Source: Euphorbia lathyris
Taxonomy: Eukaryota > Streptophyta > Magnoliopsida > Malpighiales > Euphorbiaceae
Assembly (NCBI RefSeq): GCF_963576675.1
Contig: NC_088912.1
Span: forward strand, 55,824,395-55,888,394
Reading direction: 5' to 3'
DNA length: 64,000 nt
The notes beneath the pieces are model-generated. The model had not been told where the DNA came from. It did no database searches and worked only from the letters and a program-made list of their open reading frames with translations. The first letter of the stretch is position 1. Every line of letters starts with the position of its first letter. Position numbers and translations under genes: made by a program. This document shows positions 11,091 to 23,300 of this stretch, one piece after another.

Positions 11091-13411
11091 CTAAATTGCA
11101 GCCATTCTTTCAGCATAGGCATGGATACCTTTCAGAGATACCAATGCTGCTACTGTATGCACTAACCTTTTGATGCTGCTGGCCAGTTTGTTCGGCAGAA
11201 TGGTAGTGGTACTGAGTGTATGGACATTTGGCTGAGGAATCAGAGGCGTTTGAAGAGCAGTTTCATTCAATTTTGAAGTTGCTGCTGCAAGAGTTTGTAC
11301 GACCTCTGGATTGCATAAGGTCTGAGAGGTGGAAGCAGCTTGAGCCTTGGTTTGCCCAGATAGGGCAGCGCCGTTTTGGTTCAGCTCAGAGGCAGACTTG
11401 GGCAGGTTGATTAGATTATCATCCAAGGAGGATGGATTCTTTGGAAGTGAAGGTTTTAAACTAGCCAGTAGAGCTTCTTATTCTGAGCTAACGGAAGCAT
11501 CAACATAAATCATCTTCTTGAGAAGATTTGAGTTGAGTGAATCAAGAAGAGAGTTAACAGCACATACTATGGATTATGGTAAGGAGTGCTCAGCCCCTCC
11601 GACAGTTGGTTGATCAGATTTGCCCTTGGGTGAATTTGCCTTAACAGGTGAATGTTCAAGAGTTAGAAGATCAACAATTCTAGCCTTCTTTGATGGAGGG
11701 GAGGGAGATGTTGCTTCTACTATTGGAGAATCTAGATTAACAACAAGATTTTGAAGTTCAGTAGTGGATTTATTAGCATGCTGAGTTGTGGCGTGATCAG
11801 CACGTTTTCGATCAAAGGCATTAATAGCAAAGGCTGAACAAATTTTGTCTTGCGTAGTTTGCTCAGAGGCATGCTGATTAAAAGTAGAGGCCATTTCAGT
11901 ATCCTCTTGGTCAGAAGCATTTTCAGCTAGAGAAGAGGCTTTTTCAGGGGCAGGAGCTTTTGGAGAGGCTTGATCTTCTGGGTTTAGATACGAGGCTTGT
12001 TTTTCCTAGAGACCATCTGCAGGTTGAACTTTCTAAGAAGGGTTTGGAAAAAGAAAATGAAATAATCCTAGTCGCGGTATGCAACCTCTACGATGATTTC
12101 GTTTACAAATCAATCTCCTCTGTGCAAAAGAGGTGGCCCACTAGGAGTGAGGGTTTAGGCAGCATACAGTTTCTCGTTGTACTGCGCTCTCCTAATTAAC
12201 AACACTCCATTCTAGTCTCAAGATTTTAAACACTACAACCATACTAACGATAACGCTCTTTTCGTTTTTCGTCCCATAATTTGGTAACCGCCGGATGACC
12301 ATTTCTAAGAGCATCGAGACCTTTTTTTTTATTTCACTTCAAAATATGAATTCAGTTTTCTTTTACCACCTTCTCCATACCATATTAAACCAAAAGCAAA
12401 TGAACTCAGTTGCAAGAAGAGACCTTTCAAAGTCAGTCTCTCAGGTCGGTACTTCCATGGTCGTGATTAGAACCCTATTATGAAGCACAAACTAGAGGAA
12501 AGCAAGGTCAAAAAGCACATTGAGTTAGATACAACCACAACAGTAGGGTGGTGCCCCTGTGGAGGGCGAAAGGAGCCCCCTATTACGTAAAGCCCCTCCC
12601 ACTGTGACAAAGTCTAGGCGCCAAAGGCAAAGAACACCTAATTGTCGACACCTTTATCGCCTCGTTTAGTAGAACAGTATGCCTCAAAAGATGCTTCGGG
12701 AACCCGCTAGGGATACGCATCCTTTCTAACTCCCTCAGCTGACTGCACAGGAAAGAGGGATCAATTGAGAGGGATACCTGCGGTTCGATGTTAATAGGTA
12801 CAAGAATGATTGGTTTAGTATGATACATAGTAACATGAAGTTTCTTGTAGAGCTCAAGAGTAGGTTTTACCTTAGGAGGAGATGGTTCAATGGTTTTGGC
12901 AATTTTGGAGAATGTCTTAACTAGTCTTTTGGAAGATTTCTTCTTAAACCTCGAAAGCTTGTTTTCAAAGGCAGTAGGAGGTGGAGGAGGTTTTGTTAGA
13001 GACTTCCCAGAAGTTCATTCGAGATAGGTGTCTTGGAGACTAGCTTTACTTAAGTTCAAAGCCTTCTTTAACTCAGGAACTTCCTTTTCAATGAGCTCAA
13101 GATTAACATCTGAGTCATCTTCCTTCTGCTCTTCTTACTTTTTCCCTTTTCCTTTGAGGAGTGCTTGTTCAACAAGGAAATTTTTTGTCTCCTTAGGAAA
13201 TCCAGCCAACCGTAGATTCTCTATTCTTTCTAGCTCTTTTTTAGTGGCATTTTTCTCAGCAGCAGTTGTAGCCTTCTTGGCAAAGAATTGAGTAGTTACC
13301 AGAGCTTCTTCGACAAATATCAGGGGAACGTCAGAAGCACGATGCTTTTTCTTTGGATCAGAGGCAGGAGTTAGTGTAGCTTGCTTCCCAGAAGCTTTGC
13401 TTTTCGGTGAT
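11091..13411 (-). pseudogene. Sirevirus env-like ORF, 3' half (interrupted)
   Basis: This is the continuation of the ORF that begins at 28121; the two parts join in frame across the 13.8-kb element and its GTGAT target duplication. The visible protein is low in complexity and rich in Lys, Ser, Pro and Thr: a KKKHRASDV stretch near 13350, a Pro run near 12980, then segments at 11894-11574 and 11426-11091 ending in KRLVHTVAALVSLKG...AERMAAI. Several stops and an insertion-like block (about 12020-12750) break it. Third ORFs downstream of pol are known in Sireviruses and are called env-like, though no membrane or fusion function is evident here. A decayed host gene is less likely because RNase H lies just upstream of its first half. 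Confidence 0.55.
12020..12750. other. Foreign-looking block inside the env-like ORF
   Basis: About 730 bp interrupts the Ser/Lys-rich frame. Its base composition is more balanced than the surroundings (for example the GC-rich stretch 12545-12620) and it resembles none of the retroelement sequences in the window. It has no long ORF, TIR or LTR edge. Its general look recalls plant mitochondrial DNA, but I cannot name a mitochondrial gene in it. Boundaries are approximate. Confidence 0.3.
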
Positions 13412-14867
13412 TGTTGAGCGATTTCCGCAAGTGCACAGTTTCGCTTGTACTAATAAAAAGATATCGATCCCACAGGGAACGTTTTTCAAAAAAAACTTAT
13501 TTATGTGTAGATTAAATATGACTTAAGGTTTATAGAAATAGATAATCGTTATTTGAAAATGGTTTTGAAATTGATAGAATAAGAATTAGGTTAGAATATG
13601 TAGAATGTTAGAAATCAATTCTGTTTTGAAAATGAATTACAAAACAGAAAAGTTTAGTGTCTAAAATAAGAGATTTATTGTGTTCGTTTGTATTAAGCAA
13701 AGAAAACAACTTTAAACTTTGTATAAATTATAAGTGTAATAACGTAAATTCCTTCAATTAAAGGGCTTTGAACCGCAGACAATCCTCCTACAGTTGGGTT
13801 AGATTGCTACCTTAACCAAATTAATTCTCAAAGAATGAATTTGCCTAAGTGTTCAACAAAGTTTCCTTGTAAAGATATTGAATTTAACTACGTTTTAATG
13901 AAAACACCAGAACTCACTTCGGATCCTTTACAGAAGTGCCACATAAAAATATATTGAATTGCATGAACTTTATTAGATGAAGTGTGAACTTGATACAAAT
14001 TTACAGAGAATAAAAAGCATGGAAGCATTCAAAACGACATGAGAGTTTCGGGTCGTCAATCCTTTCCTCAAACCTCGTTAGAGTTTGTCAGGCTCCGGGG
14101 TCGAATCCGCTACTTAATCTTCTCGCTGAATCTTCAGAATAGAGATGGTTCTTCAACTACCAAAATGTAAACTAATCTTGAAACAGATCTTAATCTAAAT
14201 CTAAATGCTACTGTGTATGTAATTATTTGATAAACAATGTGTGTACATCATATCGTTTTTACAAAATCGAACTTTCTAACTCTGAATCGTGTTTGACTTA
14301 GAATTTCTGCATAAATTCTGTACGAAATCTTAACTCTCAATTATTATTCTTCAACTCTGAATCAACTCTTTATTTATAGATGTTGAAGAGTCGTGTCTAG
14401 GGGACGTGTCTGCTGCGAAGAGACGTTTCTATCCAATCGAACGGACGCGTATCTTTGAAATCGAACATGTGTAAGATGTGCTGCCTGAAAATCTGAAGTT
14501 ACCGAGATTAGGGGGGTAGATTTTGTCTTTGAAAAACGGAGGAGAGGAATAGCTGGAAGACGTATGTCGCGACCGAGAATAGGGAATCTCGGTCGCGACA
14601 TGGGTGATTATTCCCGTCGTTTGACTTTGTTCCCGTCCTTCGTAACGGTGCGTTTGATTTTTGTCGTCTTTGACTCTTTTCGTAGGGTTTTTCCTTCGTT
14701 TCTGACCTCTTTTCGTTCCTATTTGGATTTTACCAAATATTTAGGTACCTTGCATGAAAGAAACATATCCGGACGTAAAAGTACTCTAAATAGATATAAA
14801 CAACACAAATTCGTAGCAGAACTGATGTAAATAATGATGATATTTTAGGTATATTTTGGGCTTAACA
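13412..14867 (-). repeat. 3' LTR of the 13.8-kb Athila element
   Basis: A 1456-bp LTR, plus-strand edges TGTTGAGCG and GCTTAACA. The TATA box (minus TATAAATA) is at 14371-14378 and the hairpin at 14564-14601. Just inside the element the minus strand reads AAGTGTGGAGATT before the LTR, a polypurine-rich tract suited to priming plus-strand DNA synthesis. Confidence 0.9.
14371..14601 (-). promoter_or_regulatory. LTR promoter cassette: hairpin upstream of TATA box
   Basis: The perfect inverted repeat ATGTCGCGACCGAGA (14564-14578) / TCTCGGTCGCGACAT (14587-14601) has an 8-nt loop, ATAGGGAA. It lies about 185 bp upstream (minus strand) of TATAAATA at 14371-14378. The same hairpin occurs in the other LTR and before both env-like ORFs. 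Confidence 0.7.
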
Positions 14868-16360
14868 AATCTCCACACTTAATCTTTTGCTAGTCCCGAG
14901 CAAAATTTCATTGAATTTATTTTTTAACCCACCTCTTTATGAAAATAAAACATATATCTTTGTATTTCCTTTTAAATTAGTTAAGCCGAAAAGATTAACT
15001 TCTCATGACAAATTTATACGCAAAATATCAAACTAACTAGTGTAAAAGCGATATATCATTCGTCTTGTATTTTCAATTTTAAATTGAAGTATTCGGGACG
15101 ATGTAAGCACGCATGTTATTGAGTCTTTCGTCTCAAGGCATTTCAAAGCACAAAATTTCCTTTCCCAAACCTAAACTATTATATGAATTACATTAAATAA
15201 ATAAGTACTTGAATTAATTTATTTGCTTAGTTACGTCTGAGATAAGGGTGGTCTTGATCGTAACTTTATATACATTTTATTTGTGTTCGCTTAAGAGGTA
15301 CCGACCATGCCATGGGTGGACGCAATCGTTACGTTAAACTTTAAATACGCTTAATTTTTTTTAACGTTCCTTCCATACCTCGATTGTGATAAGGGTGGTC
15401 GCAATCGTGGCCAAAAGTACCGTTTTACTTAATTTTCTTCCCTTTCATACCTCAATTGTGATAAGGTTGGTCTCAATCGTGGCCAAAAGTTAAGAATACG
15501 ACTAATTGATTTAATTAATATGAAAAATTGTAAATTGGAAAAAGAAAAATAGCACATTTATCCTATATTGACTTAAAATTCAACATGTATTATGGCTAAA
15601 GTTTCCTTAAAAACTTCAATTGGTGTTAATGTAAGACGAAAATCAAACCGAGCTAAAAATTGTTAGTTCAATTTAATGCCTATAAACCTAATTGAAACTT
15701 TAAAATAAGATTTATTATATCATGAATTGCATGATATAAGATAGAGATAAAGAATTTTACTTAAATACGAGATTCGAGACAATTTTACTTAAAATCGTAT
15801 CGGAGATTTGTGAAAAATTTGAAAAATATTGCCCGTATAGAAATATATTATTTCTAACGATAATGATAACCTAAAAATAATCATAAGTTAAATATTTACT
15901 TAAACATATGAAAATGTTAAGTTTATAAAAATAATAATAATGGGGTTATGAAAAATAATGTTTATAAAATAATGTTATTGTTTTGAATAAAACGTTGCAA
16001 AATGTGTTGCATTTGCAGAAAAGAAATGTTGCATAAAAAATGTTGCTTAAAAATGGATGTTTGTTTATCTTTATTCGTTATATTCATTCGTACTAAAAAA
16101 ATGATATATGTAATATCTCCTCCCACACTTAATTTGGACCATGTCCTCATTGGTGCAGAAATTGATAAAACACGAAAAATTTAGACGAAATCACGCATAC
16201 GAAAGAAGATACAAAACATCATGAAAGAAATTCATCCAACAATAAACATAAAAGAAAAACATGCAACATAAAAATAAAATTAAATTGTACCAAGCATAAT
16301 TGAAAAGAAATTGTACCAAACTTTAGCATAACAAAAGAAATGAGAAAGAAAAGATAAAAC
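14868..16360 (-). other. 3' noncoding region of the Athila element, with degenerate tandem repeats
   Basis: AT-rich and without a coding frame. Between about 15230 and 15500 a motif close to GATAAGGGTGGTCGCAATCG recurs four times (near 15241, 15310, 15388 and 15460), the last two in a clear 72-bp tandem period. Each good copy has CGATTG and CAATCG as short inverted arms. Such long 3' noncoding regions are usual for Athila elements. Confidence 0.6.
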
Positions 16361-17589
16361 CTAAGCATGTGATGGTGAATCTGGTGGAGATGGTGAAGTT
16401 TCAATATTTTGACGACTGAAGAATGATAGCATCAGACGACGGGTGGACTTGTTCTCCCTCCTCAATGTGTTGATATTGTCATTCATCACATTATTGTTCT
16501 CAACCAAATCATCAATTCTCAAATTCATTTGTCTATTGTGGGCATTGATTTGGTTCCAAATCCTTCTTAAATCAATAGGATCCTCCTCATGTGGTGCTTG
16601 GGCATGTGGTTGTGCATGTGGAACATCATGAGCTTCGACCTCCGCTTCATCCGCCGCACCGCCTTCTTCGGTACTTATAAATTGAGAACTCGAGGCTCCT
16701 CCTCCCGCATTACCACTAAGATGAGCAATACATGACTCATACGAAACAAAAACGGGAGGATGAAAACTAATCAATAGGTGGGCGCGGTCAAGGGCCGCAA
16801 TGTCCAAAAGAGGGACATAGCCATGGTAGGAGGTCATGTCGAAATCTGCTAATTCCCAACGAGCACCCATCACTAAGCCGGTAATAAAATTTCCTAGAGG
16901 TACTTGCCTAGTGTGTGACTTTGAAGCACGGTATAAATTGTCAAATAGCATTCCAATGCTATCAACCCTAAGACCTTTCAACAAACAATCCAGAACAAAC
17001 AAATCCCGAACCTGAACTTTGGAACTTTCAACACGTCCGAACAATGAGAAACTCAGAAACTTGTGAAAATAAAACAGACAGTTATCCCGAATCATTTAGC
17101 TAGAAGTGTTTTTGGGATTAAAATAGGCTTGGCCTGAAAGTGCATGCCAAATATTATCAGAATCAACATCCTTAGGTTTATCAACAAAACCACTCGTAGG
17201 AAACCCGAAAATATTCCTCATGGCCTCATAATCAATAGTATAGGTTACACTATTGTTCCTAAAGGTGATAAAATTCTTCTTCTTATCAAATTTCAATGTA
17301 ACCAAAAATTCCACAATGAATTCAATATTGTTAGGGAATTTCATAGAAGCAAAGGTATCCAACCTAGAGTATCAAGGAATGCATTAATCCGATCAGAGAA
17401 AGATAACTCTCTTACCGAATCAAAATGTAGGAAAGGCATGTCCATAAACTCTATCTTCGTATTGGAAAAATGAGTAAACCGTTGTGCTTCTTCCTCGGAA
17501 GCAATATCGAAATAGGCTCCGCAACGGATACGAAGACGATTAGCTTCAGTAACCTTAGGCTTGTGGCCGGAAACTTTGGTTCTTGGCAT
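16361..17589 (-). pseudogene. Athila env-like ORF B (ATHILA ORF1 family), broken
   Basis: The start at 17589 (MPRTKVSGHKPKV) is about 240 bp below its own TATA box. The protein matches the layout of env-like ORF A: RCGAYFDIASEEEAQRF...FMDMPF near the N-terminus, MKFPNNIEFIVEFLVTLKF, TIDYEAMRNIFGFPTSG, then LFYFHKFLSFSLFGRV and LGNFITGLVMGARWEL. A C-terminal His/Ala/Pro-rich linker and a helical IDDLVENNNVMNDNINTLRR segment follow. A frameshift near 17350 and an in-frame TAA at 17096-17098 break it. The family is a plant Athila retrotransposon ORF of unknown biochemical role; no signal peptide or membrane segment is obvious. Confidence 0.7.
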
Positions 17590-17827
17590 GATGGTGAATT
17601 GGTGTTTGAGAAAAATAGAAGAAGAGAAATTTGAGAGAAAAGCAAAAGCTTGAAGAAGGTTTGGTAATGGTAAGGGTGAATGAATGAAAGAGAAGGTAAA
17701 AGAAAAGGGTAATTGATTTGGAATAGGGATAGGATTAATTGGGAAGAGTAAAAGTTGTATATTGGGAAGAGTTTAGAGTGAGGGATTGGGTAAAAATTGA
17801 GGTGGTGATGTTTGTGTAAGTAGTAGG

Positions 17828-18046
17828 TATATATAGGGTTGAATATAGGTGAGTATAGGTAGAGTATGAATAGGAAAAGGCTTAAAATTTGTGCAAAATC
17901 TGGAATTCCCCACCCATACAGGTCGCGTTTCGCGACCGAGAATCCAGAATCTCGATCGCGACACGGCACTTTCAGGGAGAAAATCCCTTCGAATTTATGC
18001 TGTGGCTCGCTGGTCTTACCAATATTTTGTGATCTCGACCGAGATT
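17828..18046 (-). promoter_or_regulatory. Internal promoter cassette before env-like ORF B
   Basis: The TATA box TATATATA (17828-17835) lies about 240 bp upstream of the ORF start at 17589. About 95 bp further upstream is the hairpin CGCGACCGAGA / TCTCGATCGCG (17931-17941 / 17950-17960), one mismatch, 8-nt loop ATCCAGAA. A second small palindrome, ATCTCG-AC-CGAGAT, lies near 18029-18045. The design matches the LTR cassette. Confidence 0.65.
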
Positions 18047-18784
18047 CGGCCCCTGGTGGCTGAATTTCGTGCGTATTAACTCCGTTTGTGCAATTTTCTG
18101 GGTATAAATGCCCTGTATTTGAATAAATGCATACCTGAACTTAAAAACACAAGTTTAAAACATTAAATTCAAGGAAAACCAAAGGTTTATCCTTATTAAA
18201 TGTTAATAATGAATCATTAAAGACCTTAAATAGAGTTTAATGAACAATTAATGGGCATTAAATCATACAAGTTAAATGAATAATTTTAATGTAATTAATG
18301 TAAGTTCATGTAGGTATTAATGTAAAGTAAAAACTCAAACATATACTAAAACTCAAACAAATAAATGGATTATGAGACAGATTCATATTAGAATTTATGT
18401 GTTTTAAGTGTAATAAACTCATTCTTATATATGAAGAATCATTATTAAAAGTCATATAAGTTCATTTATATAAAATAACCTTAAATGAGTTTAGGAAAAT
18501 GTATTATTATGTTCATCATTTCAAGAACTATTATAAGTTATTAACATTTAAAGGGATTTTTATAGATTAAGTGGTAATCATATAAAAATTGTAACAGAGA
18601 TAAATCAGAATAAAAAGACAAAAGTGAGAAAGGAATTGAATTTTTATTGCATAATTCATATATACATAAATGAACAAAACATATATACAATGAAAAATTA
18701 AAATCAAACAAAACACAAATATTTACAAACTTAAAACCTAAACAAACTAAACTAATCTAAATACTCATCCCGTTGAATCGGGAT
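18047..18784. other. AT-rich spacer between the two env-like modules
   Basis: No gene, repeat or RNA recognised. It is strongly AT-rich, and lies between the 3' end of env-like ORF A and the promoter cassette of ORF B. Confidence 0.5.
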
Positions 18785-19666
18785 TCACATGGCCCTATAA
18801 CAATCGATCTTCATCTGCACGAAGATTTGCCTTTCTTCCGCAGAAAGGAATCGCGGGCCTACCCTAAAGATACGTTTCACGAGGCCCTCACTTTCCAAAA
18901 ATTCATAGTCTAATGTTGGAAAGGATTCAACATCGCTCCAAGGAACAGAAATAGTTCCCTTGGCCCCGAGAATTATTCCACAGATGATATTGCCAAAACC
19001 AATCTTCTTGTCCTTAGATCGAGAAGTATTGACGGTGTTCCCTTGAAAAATATCACCTAAAACATACAAGTCTGTCTCTTGGACAACACTGCTAAAAGTG
19101 CGGCCAAATAAACTGTGACACAGAAACTTGTGCAGATACAACATCGAATTGGAGTTGATGGATTTGTTGTAGGCGAGACGTGGATTGAAATGCCAGAAAC
19201 TGGTTAACATCCTCCAAATGTCTCTGGATGTCATATCTCAGCCAGGATGATAATTGGTTGTATCCCTTGGCGGAAAACCAAACCAGACATGTAATTCAGG
19301 GTATCCAAATGTAAAGGTTTCGCCATCCCTGCGAAAACTCAGACGAACCCGACGTTTATTCACGAAGCGAACAGTATAGAAAAATTCGAGAATCCAGTCT
19401 CCAATTATAGGAAACTTCATCTGAACAAACTTCGACCAGCCCAAATTTCTCAAGTAGCGATTCATATCCTCGCTAATTCCGAGTTCATCATTTAAGAACT
19501 CGTCCATATACAACATTCCTACAAAGAATGTGTAGCGAAGTTGATAATAACGGCGACCTTCGTCATGGTTATGAATGGGAAATGGTGCACCGTAGCGTTC
19601 TGACAAGTCAGGACGCTTATTACGTGCAGCAGTGATCTTCTTGGAAGATTGGCGCTTGGAAGTCAT
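18785..19666 (-). pseudogene. Athila env-like ORF A (ATHILA ORF1 family), one nonsense codon
   Basis: The frame is open from MTSKRQSSKK at 19666 to 18785 except for one TGA at about 19235-19237, consistent with a CGA to TGA change; about 294 codons in all. Blocks shared with ORF B, in order: RYTFFVGMLYMDEFLNDELG, a RNLGWSKFVQMKFP block, FGYPELHVWFGFP, a YLHKFLCHSLFGR block, DLYVLGDIFQGN and FGNIICGIILGAKG. It lacks the long C-terminal linker and helix of ORF B. It has its own TATA box 115 bp upstream of the ATG. Function in the retroelement is unknown; the name env-like only reflects position after pol. Confidence 0.75.
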
Positions 19667-19780
19667 GGTTTTTGTAAGAGTAAAAAGTTTCTGAACTTTG
19701 TGAAAAGTTTGAAGAATTGAGAAGGAAATCAGAATATGGATGAAAAGAAATGGAAAGTAATGAATTTGATCTTCTCTAAT

Positions 19781-20050
19781 TATTTATAGGGATACTAGGA
19801 TGAATTAATGTGTCCGTTGGTTGCGAAAAGGTACAAATTCAGACCTCTTGGCATTGAAGAAACTCAATTTTTCGAGTTGAACAACAATGGTACATGAACT
19901 GAAGAAGAAAAAGGAAGTGACAGGTCTGATACGACCCGTGTCGCAACCGAGAATTGGTAATCTCGGTCGCGACACGCTGATTTCCTCTCAGAAATCAGGC
20001 GTCAAACCCATGCTATATGAATCTCGGTCGAGAATTTAAAATCTCGGTAA
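19781..20050 (-). promoter_or_regulatory. Internal promoter cassette before env-like ORF A
   Basis: TATAAATA (minus strand, 19781-19788) lies 115 bp upstream of the ATG at 19666. About 148 bp further upstream is the hairpin CGTGTCGCAACCGAGA / TCTCGGTCGCGACACG (19937-19952 / 19961-19976), one mismatch at a CpG, 8-nt loop ATTGGTAA. A shorter palindromic copy, TCTCGGTCGAGA, lies near 20027-20038. Pol ends only about 290 bp upstream, so this cassette fills the gap between pol and ORF A. Confidence 0.7.
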
Positions 20051-20331
20051 GATCAGATATGTTTCCTTCCTGGCTTAGACAATTTTGAAAGTGCGGAATC
20101 TCAACTGAGATTCCTGAATTTCTTCTAATTCGAATTATTTAACTAAAATCTGATTAAAACATGACTTAAATATATTTTTATGTATTTTAAACTTGATATA
20201 AACTCATCTAAACACTAAAAATCATAAAATGAAATGTGTAAAAATAAATAAAAATAGAATTAAATTAAAAATAAAAGCTAAACTTAAAAATACACAAAAG
20301 CGAAACAATAAAATGTATGAAAATTAACGAA

Positions 20332-23300
20332 TTAATCTTCATGAAATTTTGTTACAAACTTAATTTCCTTAATTGGAGCGTTTTCATAATAAATTTTGCA
20401 TCTATTACCGTTAACCTTAAAACGAACTCCATTAGGTCCTTCAAGTTCTAAGGATTCATAGTCGAAAGTTTTAACGACTAAGAATGGTCCTGACCACCTA
20501 GACTTAAGCTTACCTGGAAATAATCTGAGTCGTGAATTAAATAGCAGCACCTTGTCTCCAACATGAAAGCTTTTGACTTTAATTTTGGCATCGTGCCATT
20601 TTTTCACTTTCTCTTTATATATTTTTGCATTTTCGTAAGATAAATGACGTAATTCATCCAACTCGTTTAAGTCGAATAAACATTTCTTAACGGCTTCTTG
20701 TAAATCGTAATTAAGTGCTTTAATAGCCCAATAAGCTTTATGCTCTAATTCTACTGGTAAATGACAAGTTTTTCCATACACAAGTCGGTACGGTGTCATT
20801 CCTATAGGTGTTTTAAATGCAGTACGGTATGCCCATAACACATTGTTAAGTTTACTAGACCAGTCTTTTCTTGAAGACGAAACTGTTTTCTCTAATATCC
20901 ACTTGAGTTCTCTATTTGATATCTCCGCTTGACCATTCGATTGAGGATGATATGGCATAGATACGCGGTGGTGTACTCCATATTTTCGCATAAGTGATTC
21001 AAAACTTCGGTTTATTAAATGGGTACCTCCATCACTTATCGTAACTCTAGGGACTCCAAATCTACAGAATATGTCATTAAGAAACTTAACGACAACCTTA
21101 GCATCGTTTGTTGGGGTTGCAATTGCTTCAACCCACTTTGAAACATAATCTACAACTACTAAAATATAAGTTTTACCAAAAGAAGGGGGAAAAGGACCCA
21201 TGAAATCGATCCCCCACATGTCGAAGACTTCAACTTCTAACATGTTTGTGAGAGGCATCTCATCTTTCCTTCCTAAATTCCCGATTCTTTGACATTTGTC
21301 ACACCGAATAATAAACGGAAGAACGTCTTTAAACAATGTAGGCCAAAAGAATCCATATTCTAATATCCTAGCTACTGTTTTACTAACGCCGTTATGCCCT
21401 TCATAAGAGCTTGAATGGCATTCTGACATTATAGACTCGTATTCATCTTCACTAACGCATCTCCTAATTATACCATCACCACAAGTTTTGAACAAGAAAG
21501 GATCCTCCCAAAAATACTTTTTAATATCGGAAAAGAATTGTTTCCTTTGTTGGAAACTGAACCCTTCTGGAGCAATGTTAGCTGCGAGATAATTAGCTAT
21601 ATCCGCATACCATGGTGACATGACACTTTTTATCTGATAGAGATATTCATCGGGGAAATCATCTCGTATACCGACAGTTTCACCGATAGGACTGTTTTCA
21701 TCTTCAAGTCTTGATAGATGATCGGCGACAAGGTTTTCTACTCCCTTTTTGTCTTTAATTTCTACATCAAATTCTTGTAATAACAAAACCCATCTAATAA
21801 GACGCGGTTTTGCATCTTTCTTAGCAAATAGATACCTTAAAGCTGCGTGATTGGTATATATAATAACTTTAGATCCTAGCAGATAGGATCTAAACTTATC
21901 ACATGCAAAAACTACCGCTAGCATTTCTTTTTCGGTTGTGGTGTAATTTAACTGTGCACCGGACAATGTGTGACTGGCATAATAAATAACATGAAGCTTC
22001 TTATCCTTCATTTGACCTAAAACACATCCTACGGCTAAGTCACTTGCATCACACATAATTTCAAAAGGTAAATCCCAATCGGGTTTAGCAATTATTGGTG
22101 CACTGACTAAAGCTGTTTTCAATGTTTCAAAAGCTTTAACACAATCTTCATTAAAATCAAAGATTGAATCTTTCATGAGTAAATTAGTAAGTGGTTTGGA
22201 AATTACAGAAAAGTTTTGAATAAATCTTCTGTAAAAACCTGCATGTCCTAAAAATGACCGTACTCCCTTAACAGTAGTTGGAGGGGGTAATTTCTCTATC
22301 ACTGAAGTTTTTGCTCTATCCACTTCTAATCCTTTTTCAGATATCTTATGACCTAAAACAATTCCCTCGTCAACCATGAAATGACATTTTTCACAGTTTA
22401 AAACTAAATTTGTTTCTTCACATCTAGACAATACTTTATCCAAATTTCCTAAACATGCATCAAAAGAATCTCAATAAACTGAAAAATCATCCATAAAAAC
22501 TTCCATGATATCTTCAATGAAATCGTTAAAAATTGCAGTCATACAACGTTGAAATGTTGCTAGTGCATTACATAGACCAAAGGGCATTCTCCTATATGCA
22601 AAGGTTCCATAAGGACATGTGAAGGTTGTTTTATCTTGGTCATCCGGGTAAATATATATTTGAAAGAATCCGGAATAACCATCAAGAAAACAATAAAAAG
22701 CATGATTGGCTATCCTTTCGATCATTTGATCAATGAAAGGTAGAGGAAAATGATCTTTCCTGGTTGCTTTGTTTAAGTTCCTATAATCTATACAAACCCT
22801 CCAACCGGTGGTGGTTCGCGTAGGTATTAATTCACCTTCGTCATTCCTCACTACAGTTATGCCTCCCTTTTTAGGTACACAATGGATTGGACTAACCCAT
22901 TCACTATCCGATATATGATAAATGATTCCATTGTCTAAAAGTTTAGTAATCTCATTTTTTACTACTTCTTTCATGTTCAGATTTAAGCGTCTTTGCCTAT
23001 CCGCTTTAGGTGAATTATCTTCTTCTAAATGAATTCTGTGCATTACAATACTAGGATTAATTCCTTTTAAATCTGAAATTTGCCATCCCATACTTCCTAT
23101 CCTATTTCTAACAACTTGTTTCAATTTTTCTTCTTGAACTTTTGTTAATTTGTTAGAGATAATTATAGGTAGAGAATCGCCTTCGCCTAAGAAAGCGTAC
23201 CTCAAATGGTTTGGTAACTCTTTAAGTTCTAATTTAGGGGGTATTACAATTGAAGGCGGAACTGGTCCATCTTCTAGAATCAAAGACTCTGGGTCCTTAT

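Noticed and set aside
12583..12828. 81-codon minus-strand ORF as a separate gene
   Set aside because: It crosses the boundary between the env-like ORF and the foreign-looking block, so it is chimeric by accident.
17451..17969. 172-codon minus-strand ORF overlapping the start of env-like ORF B
   Set aside because: Composition is that of translated TC-rich leader; it overlaps the promoter cassette and the true ORF in another frame.
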